Shown: positions 1 through 11,293, counted from the first letter of the stretch. The stretch is DNA of 64,000 nucleotides from Heliopora coerulea (GCA_030142905.1 JASJOG010000437.1:1-64000), one strand, 5' to 3'. Translations and numbers: made by a program. Notes: a model not told the origin generated them from the sequence alone.

Positions 1-1777
1 AAACCAGGCTTTGATACTTCGCAGTGTGAAAACCTTTCAAAAGAATATGATTACCACTTATCACACTGCTCCCCTTTGGAAACAGTGTGATAAACCACCA
101 ATAACATGCTAATGACTGAATATCTTAATTTCTGACGACCAACGTTTCTTCGACCTAAAACTGAAAAAAAATGATTACGGATTTTATTGTGGATGGGTCA
201 GGAGATAAGGTGGTTATGCATTGTACTCTCGTGTGATAAAGAATTTAACATCGCTTGTGAAGCTTGAACGACCACTCAAGGAAACGTTTTGCACAGGGTG
301 CGAAGCTATGCAACCTTTTAAAACCCAATATTTGATGGACGACTTGTATAGGAACCGAGGGGACTCCGAGGTTTCTCTTGTGAGTCTCCCGTGGGACTCG
401 GGTGGTACTCCAGGGTGACTCCTGGGGCTTGTGCCCGCCAATAGTTTTTCAGAGTTGAGAATGACTATAATTGGAAAGTCAAGGATAAACAAACCCAAGA
501 ATAAAGAGTTGACCTACAACGATTACTTTTCGATTTTCATACACAACAAATACTGACCTGATAGCCGATGATTTTTGTCCTTTTTCGTCTTCATATCTAG
601 TCACTCGAGGGCTAATCTCAAAGACAAGTGGATAAGGGTAGCTCCCTTACTTAAGAAATCCCCCTACGCCACTGTTGACTATCCTTGGCAAATCTGTTCA
701 CTACCTTTATAAATGTTGTCATTGGATTCTTAAATACTACTTGTTAAGTAAATAAATTTAATGTTGGTAAGCTTTTTAGTGCTGTAAACTTGAATTACAA
801 TTTGTTAAATTTTCTCGCATTTCCAACCCAAAATTGATTTTTTTTTTTTATGCTAAAAGAGGCCTATTTTTAAAAGACTAAAACGTTTTGGGGAAAAGTC
901 AAGAAAATTGGTTTCCAGCATATTATTTTTAATTCTTTTAATATAAACTGTGTTTCAGATACCTGGGACTTAACTAAATATATAAATATTCATTTTTTTG
1001 GAACCCCTGACGGTGACTTTCGAAAGTCTAGAAGCATTTCCTAAAGAAACAATAATCTGATGAAGTTTGTGTTTATTACAATTCAATCAATTTAGTGTTT
1101 ACACAGACATATTTTTATTCTCTTGGTAGCTCAACAATTGCTTGAACGCATTTTTAAAATAAGCAAATGCTTGTTACTTTGGCAACACCGTACCCCACCC
1201 AAATAATTCAAACCTTCCTCAAATGCGGAGACAGCCCCGAAAAAGTGGGGGGGGGCTAATGGCTATAGGATGTAACTTAGCATGGAAGGCAAATAACTTG
1301 TTGAATAGTTTTGCAAGACATTGTTTCAACAAGTGTTGTAAAGCTGTATGACTTTCATAAATTGAGCTTTTGTTTACGATGAAAACCACGCAAAATGGTT
1401 GATTTCTTATGGCTGGTAGATACCAGCACGAACATTTCGAGACATGTCCACGATCGCCTCTCCACAGTTTTAGTTTTATTGATCAATTATTACTCTTTAG
1501 TCGACGACTTTTTTCCACTTGATGTTACACCATATTTCCTCCAGATGTAAAGATTCATAAAATATGAAAGTTCAAGTTTTGGATTTTTTGGCAGAAATGG
1601 GGGGCTCAAGCCCCCCTTGCCGCCCCTATATCCCTGCCCCAGTTCCTAAACTACGAACCTTAAGTGAGTAATATATTTTACTTCAAAACATTCCACCAGA
1701 TAGAATTCGTATATCTTGCATTTTGTTACAGCTATATACGCTTTAAGCATTCGCTCATTTAAATCAAGCGTTTGTTT
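1..1777. other. No gene recognised
   Basis: AT-rich non-coding sequence. The short overlapping open frames at 214-498 lie in locally less AT-rich DNA but show no known motif. G-runs near 1246 and 1600 (GGGGGGCTCAAGCCCCCC) resemble the ends of the element at 14951-15363 and may be relics of that family. Confidence 0.5.
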
Positions 1778-1957
1778 AGACCTTATTCATAAATGACGCC
1801 ATATTTGATATTCTTTTATATCTATTTCGATTAGACCTTATAGCCTCATCTTAGACCAGAAATTCTTTTGAATTTCGTACACAATAACGAGACTTTGCGA
1901 GCTAATTGATATGCTCATAAAAAATATTAAATAAGGTGCCATTTATGAATAAGGTCT
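1778..1957. mobile_element. Miniature inverted-repeat element, 180 bp
   Basis: Starts AGACCTTATTCATAAATGAC and ends with its near-perfect reverse complement (ATTTATGAATAAGGTCT). The inside is non-coding. Flanks read GTTT/TATA, so the target duplication is unclear. Confidence 0.7.
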
Positions 1958-2991
1958 ATACAAACTCGATTTTTCTTTAATAGAAACGGATGAACCAGTG
2001 TCTGGGACAGACGTGTAAACAAGGCTTCGCTATGATTCCTAATATTCCCAACATTCAATACGACAGCTTTGGATCATTTAGGTATGTCATATAGCATGGG
2101 TGACATATTTAGTGCAGATTAATTCTTATCGTTTTATTGCTTTTTACCGTAAGAGAGGTTAATTCAGTTTCCAACAATTCAATTTGTTGTTGTGTGGACT
2201 TTACAAACTGGTTGAAATTTACATGTAACGAAAAGATCTAAACAAAACTAGAGATTTTTGCGCTTTCCCTTCCGAGATGTCTTCCCTTCACGAGTAAAAT
2301 TGTCTGCGTTAGCCACCGTAAGATGATTTTGCGTTCGCAAGAGTGAAATTAAAAAGCTGGATACAAATTGACCAGAGTTAATATGCCCAAATAGTTAAAA
2401 ATAAACAATGTTAATCGATTCAATGTGTACAAAATAAAAAACCAGTGCCCTTCTTGTATAAGGAAGTTCAAACACGAGGCGGAGCCGGGTATCTATATCC
2501 GGATACAAAACGATCAGGACTTTTTATATTTACTTCTAAACGATATTATAAATAGTTCTGGGAAGAGTGTGAAACGTTTCCAAAAGATAAAGGGAAAAGA
2601 AATCAATTTTGTTGAGAAAAACCTGAGCACAAGGTAGCAGCAGTGTTTGTAAACGTATCAGAGAACTGCTAAGCTTCCTCAGAATTTTCGTTATAAATTG
2701 TTAATGTATAATGAATATATTTATAAAATAAGCTTGCTATTATGCAAGCAGTGATTGGTCAGTTACCGTGTTTATATCAGACTATGCAAGCACGGTTATG
2801 ACATCACGGCGCCGCTTGTCGCCAGGATTTTTCTTGAAGCGAATAGGAAGATGGGAAAGCTCTGACTGGTTTAAGAACTAACATGGAGAACTTGCAATTA
2901 GATATTGAAAATAAAGTTCATTGTTCACAACTATTATTAATTAGTTTATTGCTTATTTCATAAAAGAAAGAGAAACTGTTTTGTTATGTTA
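1958..2991. other. No gene recognised
   Basis: Non-coding, AT-rich. A 70-codon open frame at 2425-2637 contains CPSC but nothing else gene-like. Confidence 0.45.
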
Positions 2992-3129
2992 ATATAGCCT
3001 GATGCAAACATTCGGAGAGGTTGGGAGAACTGTCAAGCGGCTGGGTAAACCCTCAATCTTCGTTCTTTGACGTGCACACCAACTTTCGAGTTGTCCCAAC
3101 CTTCTCCTAGAGTTTGCATCAGGCTATAT
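2992..3129. mobile_element. Foldback miniature element, 138 bp
   Basis: Almost entirely palindromic: ATATAGCCTGATGCAAAC at the left and its reverse complement at the right, with arms of about 40 bases including GGTTGGGA/TCCCAACC. Probably a TA-inserting element. Confidence 0.75.
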
Positions 3130-3156
3130 GAATACGGCAAATTCTTAAGTAAACAC

Positions 3157-4090
3157 GGCAATTTCTTAAGTATTATATGGTAGACCTTGCTCTCCGATTT
3201 CTACGTAAAAAGACTCACGCTGATTGGCTGCCTGATCGGGCATTAAGTTTTTCGTACAGACCAGCAAGTTTTGGCTGGAAATTTCCGAGTACATTTGAAG
3301 ACAAACAAACCAGATTCAGGACACGTTTTACAAAAGATTCATTGCAACAAACAATCAAAAAGTAATAAAGTCTTTTTGAACGATAATTTTGAGGGAAAAA
3401 CTAGATGAATTGATGCAAAAGACACGATTTAATAGGTAAAAACAAACAACTAAACCTAAGCCGATCACCCATGAACTAAAAAGTGAATTAAAAGCGATAA
3501 TTTTTTTTTCCTCACAGATCTCGTTCCTTCGTCGCTCCGTCTGCACGAAAACCTCAGGCAAATACTTTCCCGTATAGACCTCACACTCCATTGACAACTA
3601 ATCATTAAATTTACTGTTTACTTATTAACCGAGTGTGAGTTGTGTACGGGAAAATATTTGCCTTAGGTTGTCGTACTGGGAGAGTGCCGAAGGAGCGAGA
3701 TCTCTGTGGATAAATCCGAGAGTAAATACCTTTCCGTACGACCGGATTAACGAAGTTAATAAGGAATTTATTATGTAGCTTTTGGCTCTTTCCTTATCAT
3801 TTTAGCGGATTTTTAATTCGTGAGTGAGTGGGCTAGGTTTACTTGCTCGTTATTTGCCAACTACTTCATATTTCTTTTTATTTTTTGTTTGTTTGTTTGT
3901 TTATGCTTCTTTTCATCAGTTGATCTAGTTGGCTGTGTAAAATTATTATTGACAAGATTTTAACTAATCAACCACTTTTTAGTAAAACCTGCTTGAATCT
4001 GCTTTGATTGTCCTCAAAGGCTGTAAGTAAAGCATATTTACACAGCTAGGCAGCCAATCAGCCTGCCTGATTTTGCGTACAGCCAAGATA
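3157..4090. repeat. Dispersed repeat family A, copy 1
   Basis: Shares an extended block with 39165-39640: GCTGATTGGCTGCCTGATCG, a CAAACAAACCA segment, then a GAACTAAAAAGT segment and GTCTGTACGAAAA-type ends. A short inverted piece (CAGCCAATCAGCCTGCCTGA) near 4045-4080 suggests the copy extends to about 4090 with an inverted end. Non-coding. Confidence 0.6.
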
Positions 4091-4135
4091 GGCAGCTCAG
4101 CCATATAACAAATATGCATATACACATTCTCATAC

Positions 4136-4166
<31 letters not shown>

Positions 4167-4233
4167 CTTTTACGTATACGTATACATGTACATATGCATA
4201 CACATATGCATATACATATGTATATACATAAGC

Positions 4234-4266
<33 letters not shown>
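4136..4266. repeat. TA / TACATA / GATA microsatellites
   Basis: Runs of TA (4138-4154), TATACATA-like repeats, and seven GATA units (about 4236-4265). The region to 4616 shows nothing else. Confidence 0.9.
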
Positions 4267-4616
4267 CAGTGGCGAAGCTGACGATAAATGACTGGTCATG
4301 CTATTGTGACTTCAGTGTGAATGCAAGCGCCAAAGGCACAAGCCCCCTCTAGAGGGGTCCGGACCATGCTCCTCCGGAAAATCTTGAAATCTGGAGTCTC
4401 GGAAATGCCATTTCCTGCATTTTGAGGATAGTTTTTAAGAATTCTGAGCATCACAAAATGTTGTTTAAAGTAAGCAAAGTACAACATATTTTGGGCTGTT
4501 TTATCTTATGTCAGAGCCTATTGCCACACTTCTGGAGCACTGACTAAACTGTGAGTGAATCCAACATTGATACCCATGACTGATGTGCAAGTCTAGCCCA
4601 ACAATACTGTTTAACT

Positions 4617-6287
4617 ACACATTTAAAGAAAACGATATATTTTTTAAAAGCATACATGTTTCGACAACTTCAAGATGCCATCTTCAGTGCAGAATGAATG
4701 ATGTGAGGTAATATGATACAATAATATATGAGTTAGGGTGTGAATAAATTATTTACAATTGATGAGGAAGTGATCTGCTTACAAATACAGGATTATTTGC
4801 ATAAAGTGATGATAGGTGTATTTATAAACCGAAAATAGTATTGAAGTGATGAATTTGGACGTTGAGATCGGGATTGACTTAGTTGATGTGAAGAGCCTCT
4901 TTGATTTTGAGGGAGAAGGCTGAATGAGCGGCGTCGATGATTTTAAAGCAAGAGTTTGAAAATTGCTTTTTACAAGAGGGAGAGGCGTGAAGATATTTGT
5001 AGATGTTTAAGTTTCTGTCCGTATTCGTGTGTTCCTTAATCCTGGCAGTTAATTGTCGAGAAGTTTCACCAATATAGCGGGAGTTACATCCTGCACAGGA
5101 AAATTGATATACTACCATAGATTTGGAAAGATCAGGAATTGGATCTTTGAAACAAAAAAGGCTTTTTATCTTGTAAGATGTAAAGATAAGTTTGACTTCA
5201 ATGTCCGTGCAATAGCGTTTAATGAGTTGTATTAGTTTACGTTGTGTGTGCCGTGAGTAATCACCTATATAAGGCAGTTTGAAATAGCGTTTGTTGCTAG
5301 TTTGTTGTTCACCGTTTAAGTTGGTTGCGGAGTTAGTGGAGTCAATGTTTTTGTTGTTGTTCAAATAACGTTGTGTAGTGTTGTTAATGAAATGAAAAGG
5401 AAAAGAGTTGCGTTGTAAGGTGAAAATTACGTTCTTTAAGTCCTGTTGAAAGCCGTTTTCTGTGTTATTCAATTTCCGTGCTCTGTCTATCAACGTTCGT
5501 ATCAGTCCAGTTTTGTAGGTTAATGGTGTGAAGCTAAAATAGTTTGTCAATAGTCCTGTATACGTTGGTTTGTGGTAGGTAGAAGTGACACAGTTGTCAT
5601 GTGATTTAGTAAGTGAGACATCAAGAAATGGCAGTTTGTTGTCTCGTTCCGTTTCGTATGTAAAGTTTATGTTGTGCTGTTTGTTGATGTAATCGAAAAA
5701 TAGTGATGCCTCAGTTTCGTCATTAAAAACACAAAAAATGTCGTCAACATATCTGCGATAAAATAAAGGTTTATTGTTGTTGTAGTCGTTAATCCAGTTC
5801 CGTTCGTGAAAACCCATAAAAATGTTAGCTAAAGTGGGTGCTAAGGGTGAACCCATACTTACACCGTCCGTTTGGTCGTAGTACTTACCGTCAAATAAAA
5901 AATGCGTCTCAGCAGTAGCGATGTTGAATAATTGTTTTATTTCTGTTCTGTTGATGGTAAATGTCGGGTTGTCAGTAAGAATTAAGTCAATAGCGATATC
6001 TATAGTTTCGGTTAGTGGTATGTTAGTAAAAAGGATTTCAACATCGTAAGAAATAAAAAATTTCTCTTGTGGAGCGTTGGCGTTAAACGATAAGAAATCA
6101 TCGACAAAAGTGAAAGATCACTTTAGCAGATCACTTCCTCATCAATTGTAAATAATTTATTCACACCCTAACTCATATATTATTGTATCATATTACCTCA
6201 CATCATTCATTCTGCACTGAAGATGGCATCTTGAAGTTGTCGAAACATGTATGCTTTCAAAAAATATATCGTTTTCTTTAAATGTGT
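4617..6287 (-). mobile_element. Penelope-like element PLE1 with inverted terminal repeats
   Basis: A minus-strand RT plus GIY-YIG coding region (4879-6118) is bracketed by a 163-bp inverted repeat (4617-4779 and 6125-6287) that is nearly identical. The 3' tail contains CTGAAGATGGCATCTTGAAG and GTCGAAACATG, a hammerhead-like layout. The 5' end of the coding region is missing and is replaced by the inverted copy of the tail. Confidence 0.9.
4879..6118 (-). pseudogene. PLE1 reverse transcriptase / GIY-YIG nuclease, 5'-truncated
   Basis: One open frame from about 6118 to the stop at 4879, with no start codon and a TGA just upstream at the junction. It shows FISYDVEILFTNIPLTETID (RT motif A), MGSPLAPTLANIFMG (motif B), YRRYVDDIFCVFN (catalytic YxDD), LPFLDV, and C-terminally SCAGCNSRYIGETSRQLTAR, the GIY-YIG endonuclease joined to RT in Penelope-like elements. 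The upstream RT motifs and any N-terminal domain are absent, so the copy cannot be autonomous. The frame is intact over 1.2 kb, suggesting a young insertion. Confidence 0.9.
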
Positions 6288-6535
6288 ATTGACTTTGTTG
6301 CTACTGTTTAACTAAACATAGAAGTGGAGACTTACTCTAAGTGTAAAATATTTACCATGACTATGCTTGAAAAATACTTAAGTGAATTGGTCGTCAATGC
6401 TTTTAACACTGAGTTCACCTCAAGTCTTCTTTCATGGATTTGTTCATTGCATTCAGTTTCACTGTGAATGGCTTTTCTTTCCTTCATAAAGATTTTTCAC
6501 TGAATTCATCATATCATGCATGCAGATGTACAAAT

Positions 6536-7105
6536 GACAGGCAGCACATTCTTAACCGGCAATAAGTCATCACAGTAATGAATAGCTTGAAAATGCCAGG
6601 GAGAAACAGAATCGCTGAATGAATATTTCTGACTCTTCATACAGCAACTAGTCTACTTAATCAGCAAAAAGTCATTATATAATAATGAACCTCATCAGTA
6701 ATAATCTGTCTGAACGTATAAATATCATAATATTCCAGATGGTACCGAATGTCTTTCACCAACTTGATGTCATGATCAAACTGATGCTTCATACAGCAAC
6801 TTGTGTATATAATCAGCAAAAAGGTTATCATATAATAATGAGCCACATCAATAATAATCTGAATGTATGTCATAATATTCCAGATGATACAGAAAGTCCT
6901 TTACAAACTCGATAATGTCATAGTGAAACTGACACTTCATACAGCAACTTGTCTATTTATTCAGCAAACATCATCATACAATAATAAACCACATCAAAAA
7001 TTAATGATCTGTCTGAATGCATAAATGTCATAACATTCCAGATGATACAGAAAGTCCTTCACAAACTTGATGAATGGGGAAACTGACACTTTATACAGTA
7101 AGATG
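6536..7105. repeat. Tandem repeat, about 150-bp unit, about 3.5 copies
   Basis: CTTCATACAGCAACTTGT recurs at about 6637, 6788, 6933 and (degenerate) 7090, followed each time by AATCAGCAAA, ATAATAATG and ATTCCAGATG. Copies differ at many positions. No coding. 6288-6535 holds nothing recognised. Confidence 0.8.
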
Positions 7106-7932
7106 TTGCGAAACTCCAGGTCGAAAGAGCAACTAAGGCCAGCAAAAGAGACGCTTCTTGTCTTCACAAGCACATAGCCAATCCTTCTTCGTATGCCAAA
7201 CCTCTTAGAACATCATGTCCCTCGTCTTGATCATGAGCTTCAGCATAAGTCTTCGACCAACGATAACTTTCTGCTCGCTCACATTTCTTGCAGAAAAAGA
7301 CTTCCTCAGAAGCTGAGATATGACGCCCCAGTCGTTCTGAAGATCCACATGGTTGATTTTGATCTATATTCGCCTTTATTCGCTATTTGATCACTGCTAG
7401 TATTGCTACTGAATTTTAAATAACGGGAGTCGTGCTATTGGAAATCAGCATGACCTGAAGCCCAAAACTGGCAAAGTACGCATGCTCAAGGGATACTTTG
7501 GCCAATCCAATAACGCACAAATTTCGGCTAGGTCTTGCTATCTGAGATGAGCATGACTTGCCACAGTCACCAATGCACGTAACTCACCTCATAATTCCCT
7601 AACACCGCATTCGATTTTTAAAAAAATTTCGAAGCAAACTTCCATTTTCAAGCATGTAAAAAAATTCTTAACTCTGGAATATTCTTGGTCATGCTCAGCA
7701 TGACCAGCATGACCGCTAGCTTCGCCACTGACATACATACATAGAAAGATAGGTAGGTAGGTAAGTAGGAAAGTAGATGAAATTTATTTAAACACGATAG
7801 TTCTATCAGAAATAAAATTACATTTAGCTCTGGTCTACTTAAAAGCCGTGTAAATAGTAATAAAATATATTTACAAGTTTTTTTTTCGGTTTTTGTTTTA
7901 ACGATATTCACAATATATACAGGAGAATAAAA
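7106..7932. other. No gene recognised
   Basis: Non-coding. 7730-7780 is GATA/TAGG-rich and may be the simple-repeat tail of the LINE fragment that follows. Confidence 0.4.
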
Positions 7933-8606
7933 CTAAATGTTAATGTTGTCAATGCAAAAGTTGTATTCCCGGATTTCTTTTTTAAATTTTGAGAGATCCC
8001 TTTCGTTTTTTACTGAGTTTGGTAACGAATTCCACATCATAGATCCAGATATCGCAAAACTGTCTGTGTAGCTTTTAGTTCTAACTGTTAGTATCTGGAT
8101 ATTATTATCTGATCTGAGACTATAAAGAGTTGAACCAAATTGTTTGTCGAATATTTCAGATAAATAGGATGGAGCGTGGCCACTTACAATCTTATGCATC
8201 ATAATAGCTTTTTGACATTTTCTATTATGAGCCAAAGTAGACTATTTCAGACTAGCGAGAACATTACATTTGTGGACTGTGTATGGTGCATCTGTGATTA
8301 TACTAGCTGCACGGTTTTGTAGCTTTAGAAGCTTGTCAGCTAGTGTTTTATCAATACTATCCCATACACCAGAACAATAACTGAATTGTGGTTCAACAAT
8401 ATAATTGTAGATAGTTGTCAGAAGCTTCTGGTTAAGAAATGGTTTGGTTTTTTTCATAATACATAAATTGGTTTTAATTTTCTTTATTACATTTTCGATA
8501 TGCCTTTTCCAAGTTAAGTTCTCATCGATTGTAAGTCCCAGACACTTCACTTCCTGAGCCTGTTTTACGGCTATGCCATTAATTAATTGATTTAGGTTGT
8601 TTGTTA

Positions 8607-8608
<2 letters not shown>
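7933..8608 (-). pseudogene. LINE reverse transcriptase 3' fragment
   Basis: Minus-strand RT thumb and C-terminal tail of a non-LTR (jockey/CR1/L2-like) element: VKCLGLTIDENLTWKRHIEN, VEPQFSYCSGVWDSIDKTLA, LLKLQNRAASIIT, and after one break, SYTDSFAISGSMMWNSLPNS. The palm with the catalytic residues is gone; a GGCT/GGAT microsatellite abuts the truncated 5' side. Confidence 0.85.
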
Positions 8609-8676
<68 letters not shown>

Positions 8677-8716
8677 ATGGATGGATGGATGGATGGATGG
8701 ATGGATGGATGGATAG
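8609..8716. repeat. (GGCT)n(GGAT)n compound microsatellite
   Basis: About 16 units of GGCT followed by about 10 of GGAT. On the minus strand it reads as artefactual SQPA and SIHP repeats fused to the LINE frame. Confidence 0.95.
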
Positions 8717-8874
8717 ATAAATAGATAAAACGTAAGTGTTCGTCGGAAAAGTCTTGTTTGAAACACTTGGATAGGTTGCAAGTCTGGTTCGTTAATAAGG
8801 GCTATCCTTAGAATATGGTAAAGAGCCAGATTGCTAAGATTAGAAATAAAACAAGGGGGAGATTGTGGTTAGAG

Positions 8875-9340
8875 AGAAAAATGGTAGAGAGGTTGGTGTT
8901 GTTTTTGTCCTTAAGTATAATCCCCGTTTGAAAAAACTGGGATCTATCATCCATAAATTGTTACTTTTGTTAAACATGGATGATGAGATTAAGGCAATAT
9001 TTACTCCGCCATCCTTTGTCTCGTTTAGGTCAGGTTGAAACTTGAATAGTTACTTAGTAAGGGCTAAAGTTTATCCAACAATAAGAAAGTTTGCCTCGGG
9101 TAAATGTGGTAGAAAAGGCTGTATGGTAAGTGAGAATGTCAAAGAAGATGATAGTTTTGCAAACTCGGTTGACAAGTGTGTGTATAAGATAAATCACAGT
9201 TTAAATTGTAATGATAGATGTCTAGTATACTTACATGCAAAGTTTGCAGTATGTTGGACAGACGTGCGATAAATTTTCTAGACAAAATAGTCACAATAGT
9301 CTAGCCCCTCAGCAGCAGTGATGAATTGCCACCTACCCGT
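8875..9340 (+). pseudogene. PLE fragment (linker and YIG half)
   Basis: Plus-strand relic: FTPPSFVSFRSG, one stop, then NSYLVRAKVYPTIRKFASGK, CGRKGC and NHSLNCNDRCLVYL. A one-base shift then gives LQYVGQTCDKFSRQN, the YIG part of the GIY-YIG nuclease. RT domain absent. Confidence 0.75.
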
Positions 9341-9429
9341 CGTGGTTTATTATTTTACTTATTACATCTTCAGGTGTTGTGTTGAATTTCTCGAAAGCAT
9401 TATATATATATATAATCATCATACAAACT

Positions 9430-9945
9430 TTATTAAAAGAGAATAAACAACTACGTTTCGGGGACCGGCCCTTTCTTCATAAGCTCGCAGTTAAAGAATA
9501 GAGTCCTTATATACCTTATCATTCTTCCTTAAATTTACACAAATTTCAAACCTCCATTACATTTATTCTCAGAGGAGCTTAACATTTTAATTTTTTAATC
9601 CAAAAACCTGTTAAGGATATGTTTTGTTCGTAGAGGAATTAGCGTACGGCTTGTCTAACTACATATTTATTAGATTACAAACAACAACGAAAATGTATTC
9701 AACAACACGAATCGACGAAGATGAAGAACAGGATGAAGGGTGTGAACAGCCTAATAAACGTCCACCCAATAATGACGTAGTAGTTTTTATTTTTTGTCAT
9801 GCAATCAGTTAATATTAACAAAACCTTCCCTTGCTGTCGGATCCCTAACATCGGTAACATCAATTATTTTAACAGATAAATCTTCCAGACCTATATACTC
9901 ATCTTCAAAAAAACGTGCATACAGCTGTTCCCCACAAATTCCCCT
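9430..9945 (-). mobile_element. PLE 3' tail fragment, interrupted by an insertion
   Basis: About 80% similar, in the same orientation, to 11650-11930 at the end of the PLE there (e.g. AATAGAGTCCTTATATACCT, AACATCGGTAACATCAAT). Contains the tail motif ACGTTTCGGGGACCGGCCC. Split by the insertion at 9610-9819. Confidence 0.75.
9610..9819. mobile_element. 210-bp insertion with 7-bp target duplication
   Basis: The paralogous sequence at 11810 reads CCAAAAACCTTCCC without a break; here the site is split, with AAAACCT on both sides (9603-9609, 9820-9826). The insert starts GTTAA and ends TTAAC. It carries a 62-codon acidic open frame of unknown meaning. Confidence 0.65.
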
Positions 9946-9956
9946 TTCCTATTCCT

Positions 9957-10003
9957 ACGTTGCCTATTCCTACGTACAGCAACTACGTAGGAATAGGCAA
10001 CGT
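9957..10003. repeat. Perfect 19-bp inverted repeat
   Basis: ACGTTGCCTATTCCTACGT and its exact reverse complement, separated by 9 bases, at the junction of two oppositely oriented PLE fragments. CCTATTCCTACGT is also directly duplicated at the left side. Confidence 0.85.
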
Positions 10004-10330
10004 AATACTATTTGGTTCAATCCACCATTCAGCAAGAACGTTAGCACGAACATCGGGCGCGATTTCTTAAGCCTCATTGATAAACACTTTCCTCCGCACG
10101 ATTTTACCATAAAATGGTCTATTTTAAAACACGCTATTTCGTATTCAGGAGGATCAAAACGATGTAATTTATGTTTAGAGGAAAAATTTTCTATTTTGAA
10201 CGAAAAAAATAAAAATAATCTGCTGAACAAAACATCTAATAGTTTCGGCCTGCCCACACAAGGTCAAATTCCGCGTAAACAACCTAAAACAAAAACAAAA
10301 TCCCCCTATTGTTTCACGCCCACACGCCCA
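10000..10330 (+). pseudogene. PLE family-B fragment with internal deletion
   Basis: Reads [20 protein letters not shown], then jumps to [20 protein letters not shown] and CNLCLEEKF. Both blocks occur, far apart, in the PLE at 22735-24104 (IWFNPPYSANVATNIG; CNLCIYEKF), so the part between them has been lost here. Confidence 0.8.
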
Positions 10331-10505
10331 CGTTTCGGCCTACGCTGAAAAAACCTTCCTATTTTCGAAATTCGTCAGTCACCTGAAAATTCTTTCTCAA
10401 GATGAAACAGGCTGTATTGACTTTTTGAGGTAAGCGATATAATTCTATTTGCTCTATCTGTGCGATCTTGAGCTCTCTTTCTATTTCGTAAACCAAAACG
10501 TTCAC

Positions 10506-10506
10506 G

Positions 10507-10540
<34 letters not shown>
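10506..10540. repeat. (TA)n microsatellite
   Basis: Uninterrupted TA run directly abutting the ribozyme. Confidence 0.9.
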
Positions 10541-10586
10541 ACTACAGACGGAACCGTTTCGGCCTACTGGGCCTCATCAGTGTAGT
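10541..10586 (-). ncRNA. Hammerhead ribozyme, minimal type I
   Basis: Minus strand, 46 nt: helix I strand ACTACA, core CTGATGA, helix II GGCC-CAGTA-GGCC, GAAA, helix III CGG-TT-CCG, cleavage triplet GTC, then helix I return TGTAGT. All invariant core bases are present and all three stems pair perfectly. Short helix III is typical of hammerheads in Penelope-like elements and animal retrozymes. Predicted cleavage follows the C of GTC. The unit continues to about 10690 and matches 60725-60906. Confidence 0.9.
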
Positions 10587-10699
10587 GCTGACGAGCAGGA
10601 TGGAGAAGCCTATATTATATAGGCAACTCAAATGTCCACACATGTGGTACATCTAAGCCATGCCAGAGTGCTCTAACTAGAGACTATATATATATATAT

Positions 10700-11035
10700 G
10701 TATAAGTAAATTTCATCTTACTAAGTGTAGATGTTTGTAAGCTTGCATATATGTATGATGAAAAGTTTGTTCTTAAGCTTTTATCTCAGAAAATTTCTGA
10801 GCTCCCCAACGGGAATCGAACCCGTGTCTCCCGATTGCCGGTACGGTTGTTTTACCACTAGACTATAGGGTCTCAGACGGCAAGCACGATGTTAATTAGA
10901 GACTTGGTTCGTGATATTGATATGCCTCTTTCGTACTTGAAAGCTGGACATACCTGTAATGAGATATTGTGTATAAGTAAATTTCATCTTACTAAGTGTA
11001 GATGTTTGTAAGCTTGGATATATGTATGATGGATA
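10700..11035 (-). mobile_element. tRNA-derived SINE, family 1
   Basis: A minus-strand tRNA-like body (10803-10876) has an A-box-like TAGTCTAGTGG and a B box GGTTCGATTCC. It is followed by CTCAGAAATTTTCTGAG and a tail. AAATTTCATCTTACTAAGTG segments flank it on both sides (about 10707 and 10980). No sound anticodon stem, so not a functional tRNA. Confidence 0.75.
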
Positions 11036-11040
11036 TATGG

Positions 11041-11243
11041 TGTATATAATTATATATATACATATCCAATGAATAATTAAGTGATCTGTCAGTTGCCTGA
11101 TGATCGCCTAAGCGCATGAAACTCAAAATAGCGACAGCAAACAAAAATTTGCCTTTGATTTGTGTTTTCGCTCTGCCTATTACGGTATCGAGTGCTCTTG
11201 ACGTCCATGCCTTACCTGTGACACTTTCGTTACATTTATTCGG

Positions 11244-11250
<7 letters not shown>
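11041..11250 (+). repeat. PLE tail relic (inverted partner at 13500-13670)
   Basis: CTGATGATCGCC...GCGCATGAAACTC and ATAGCGACAGCAAAC recur in reverse orientation at 13618-13670, so the decayed PLE between lies inside an inverted pair. Core partly hammerhead-like but not a complete fold. Confidence 0.5.

Positions 11251-11293
<43 letters not shown>

Noticed and set aside
2425..2637. Small CPSC-containing protein
   Set aside because: Isolated 70-codon frame without splice or family support.
6661..6915. Overlapping open frames on both strands
   Set aside because: They fall in the 150-bp tandem repeat and resemble nothing coding.
8242..8781. 179-codon gene with SQPA repeats
   Set aside because: LINE RT fragment fused in frame to a GGCT/GGAT microsatellite.
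10803..10876. tRNA gene
   Set aside because: Good B box, but no sound anticodon or acceptor stem, and related copies recur with shared SINE tails.
11097..11140. Sixth hammerhead ribozyme
   Set aside because: CTGATGA and GAAAC are present with a CGC/GCG stem, but helix III and a proper cleavage triplet cannot be formed.
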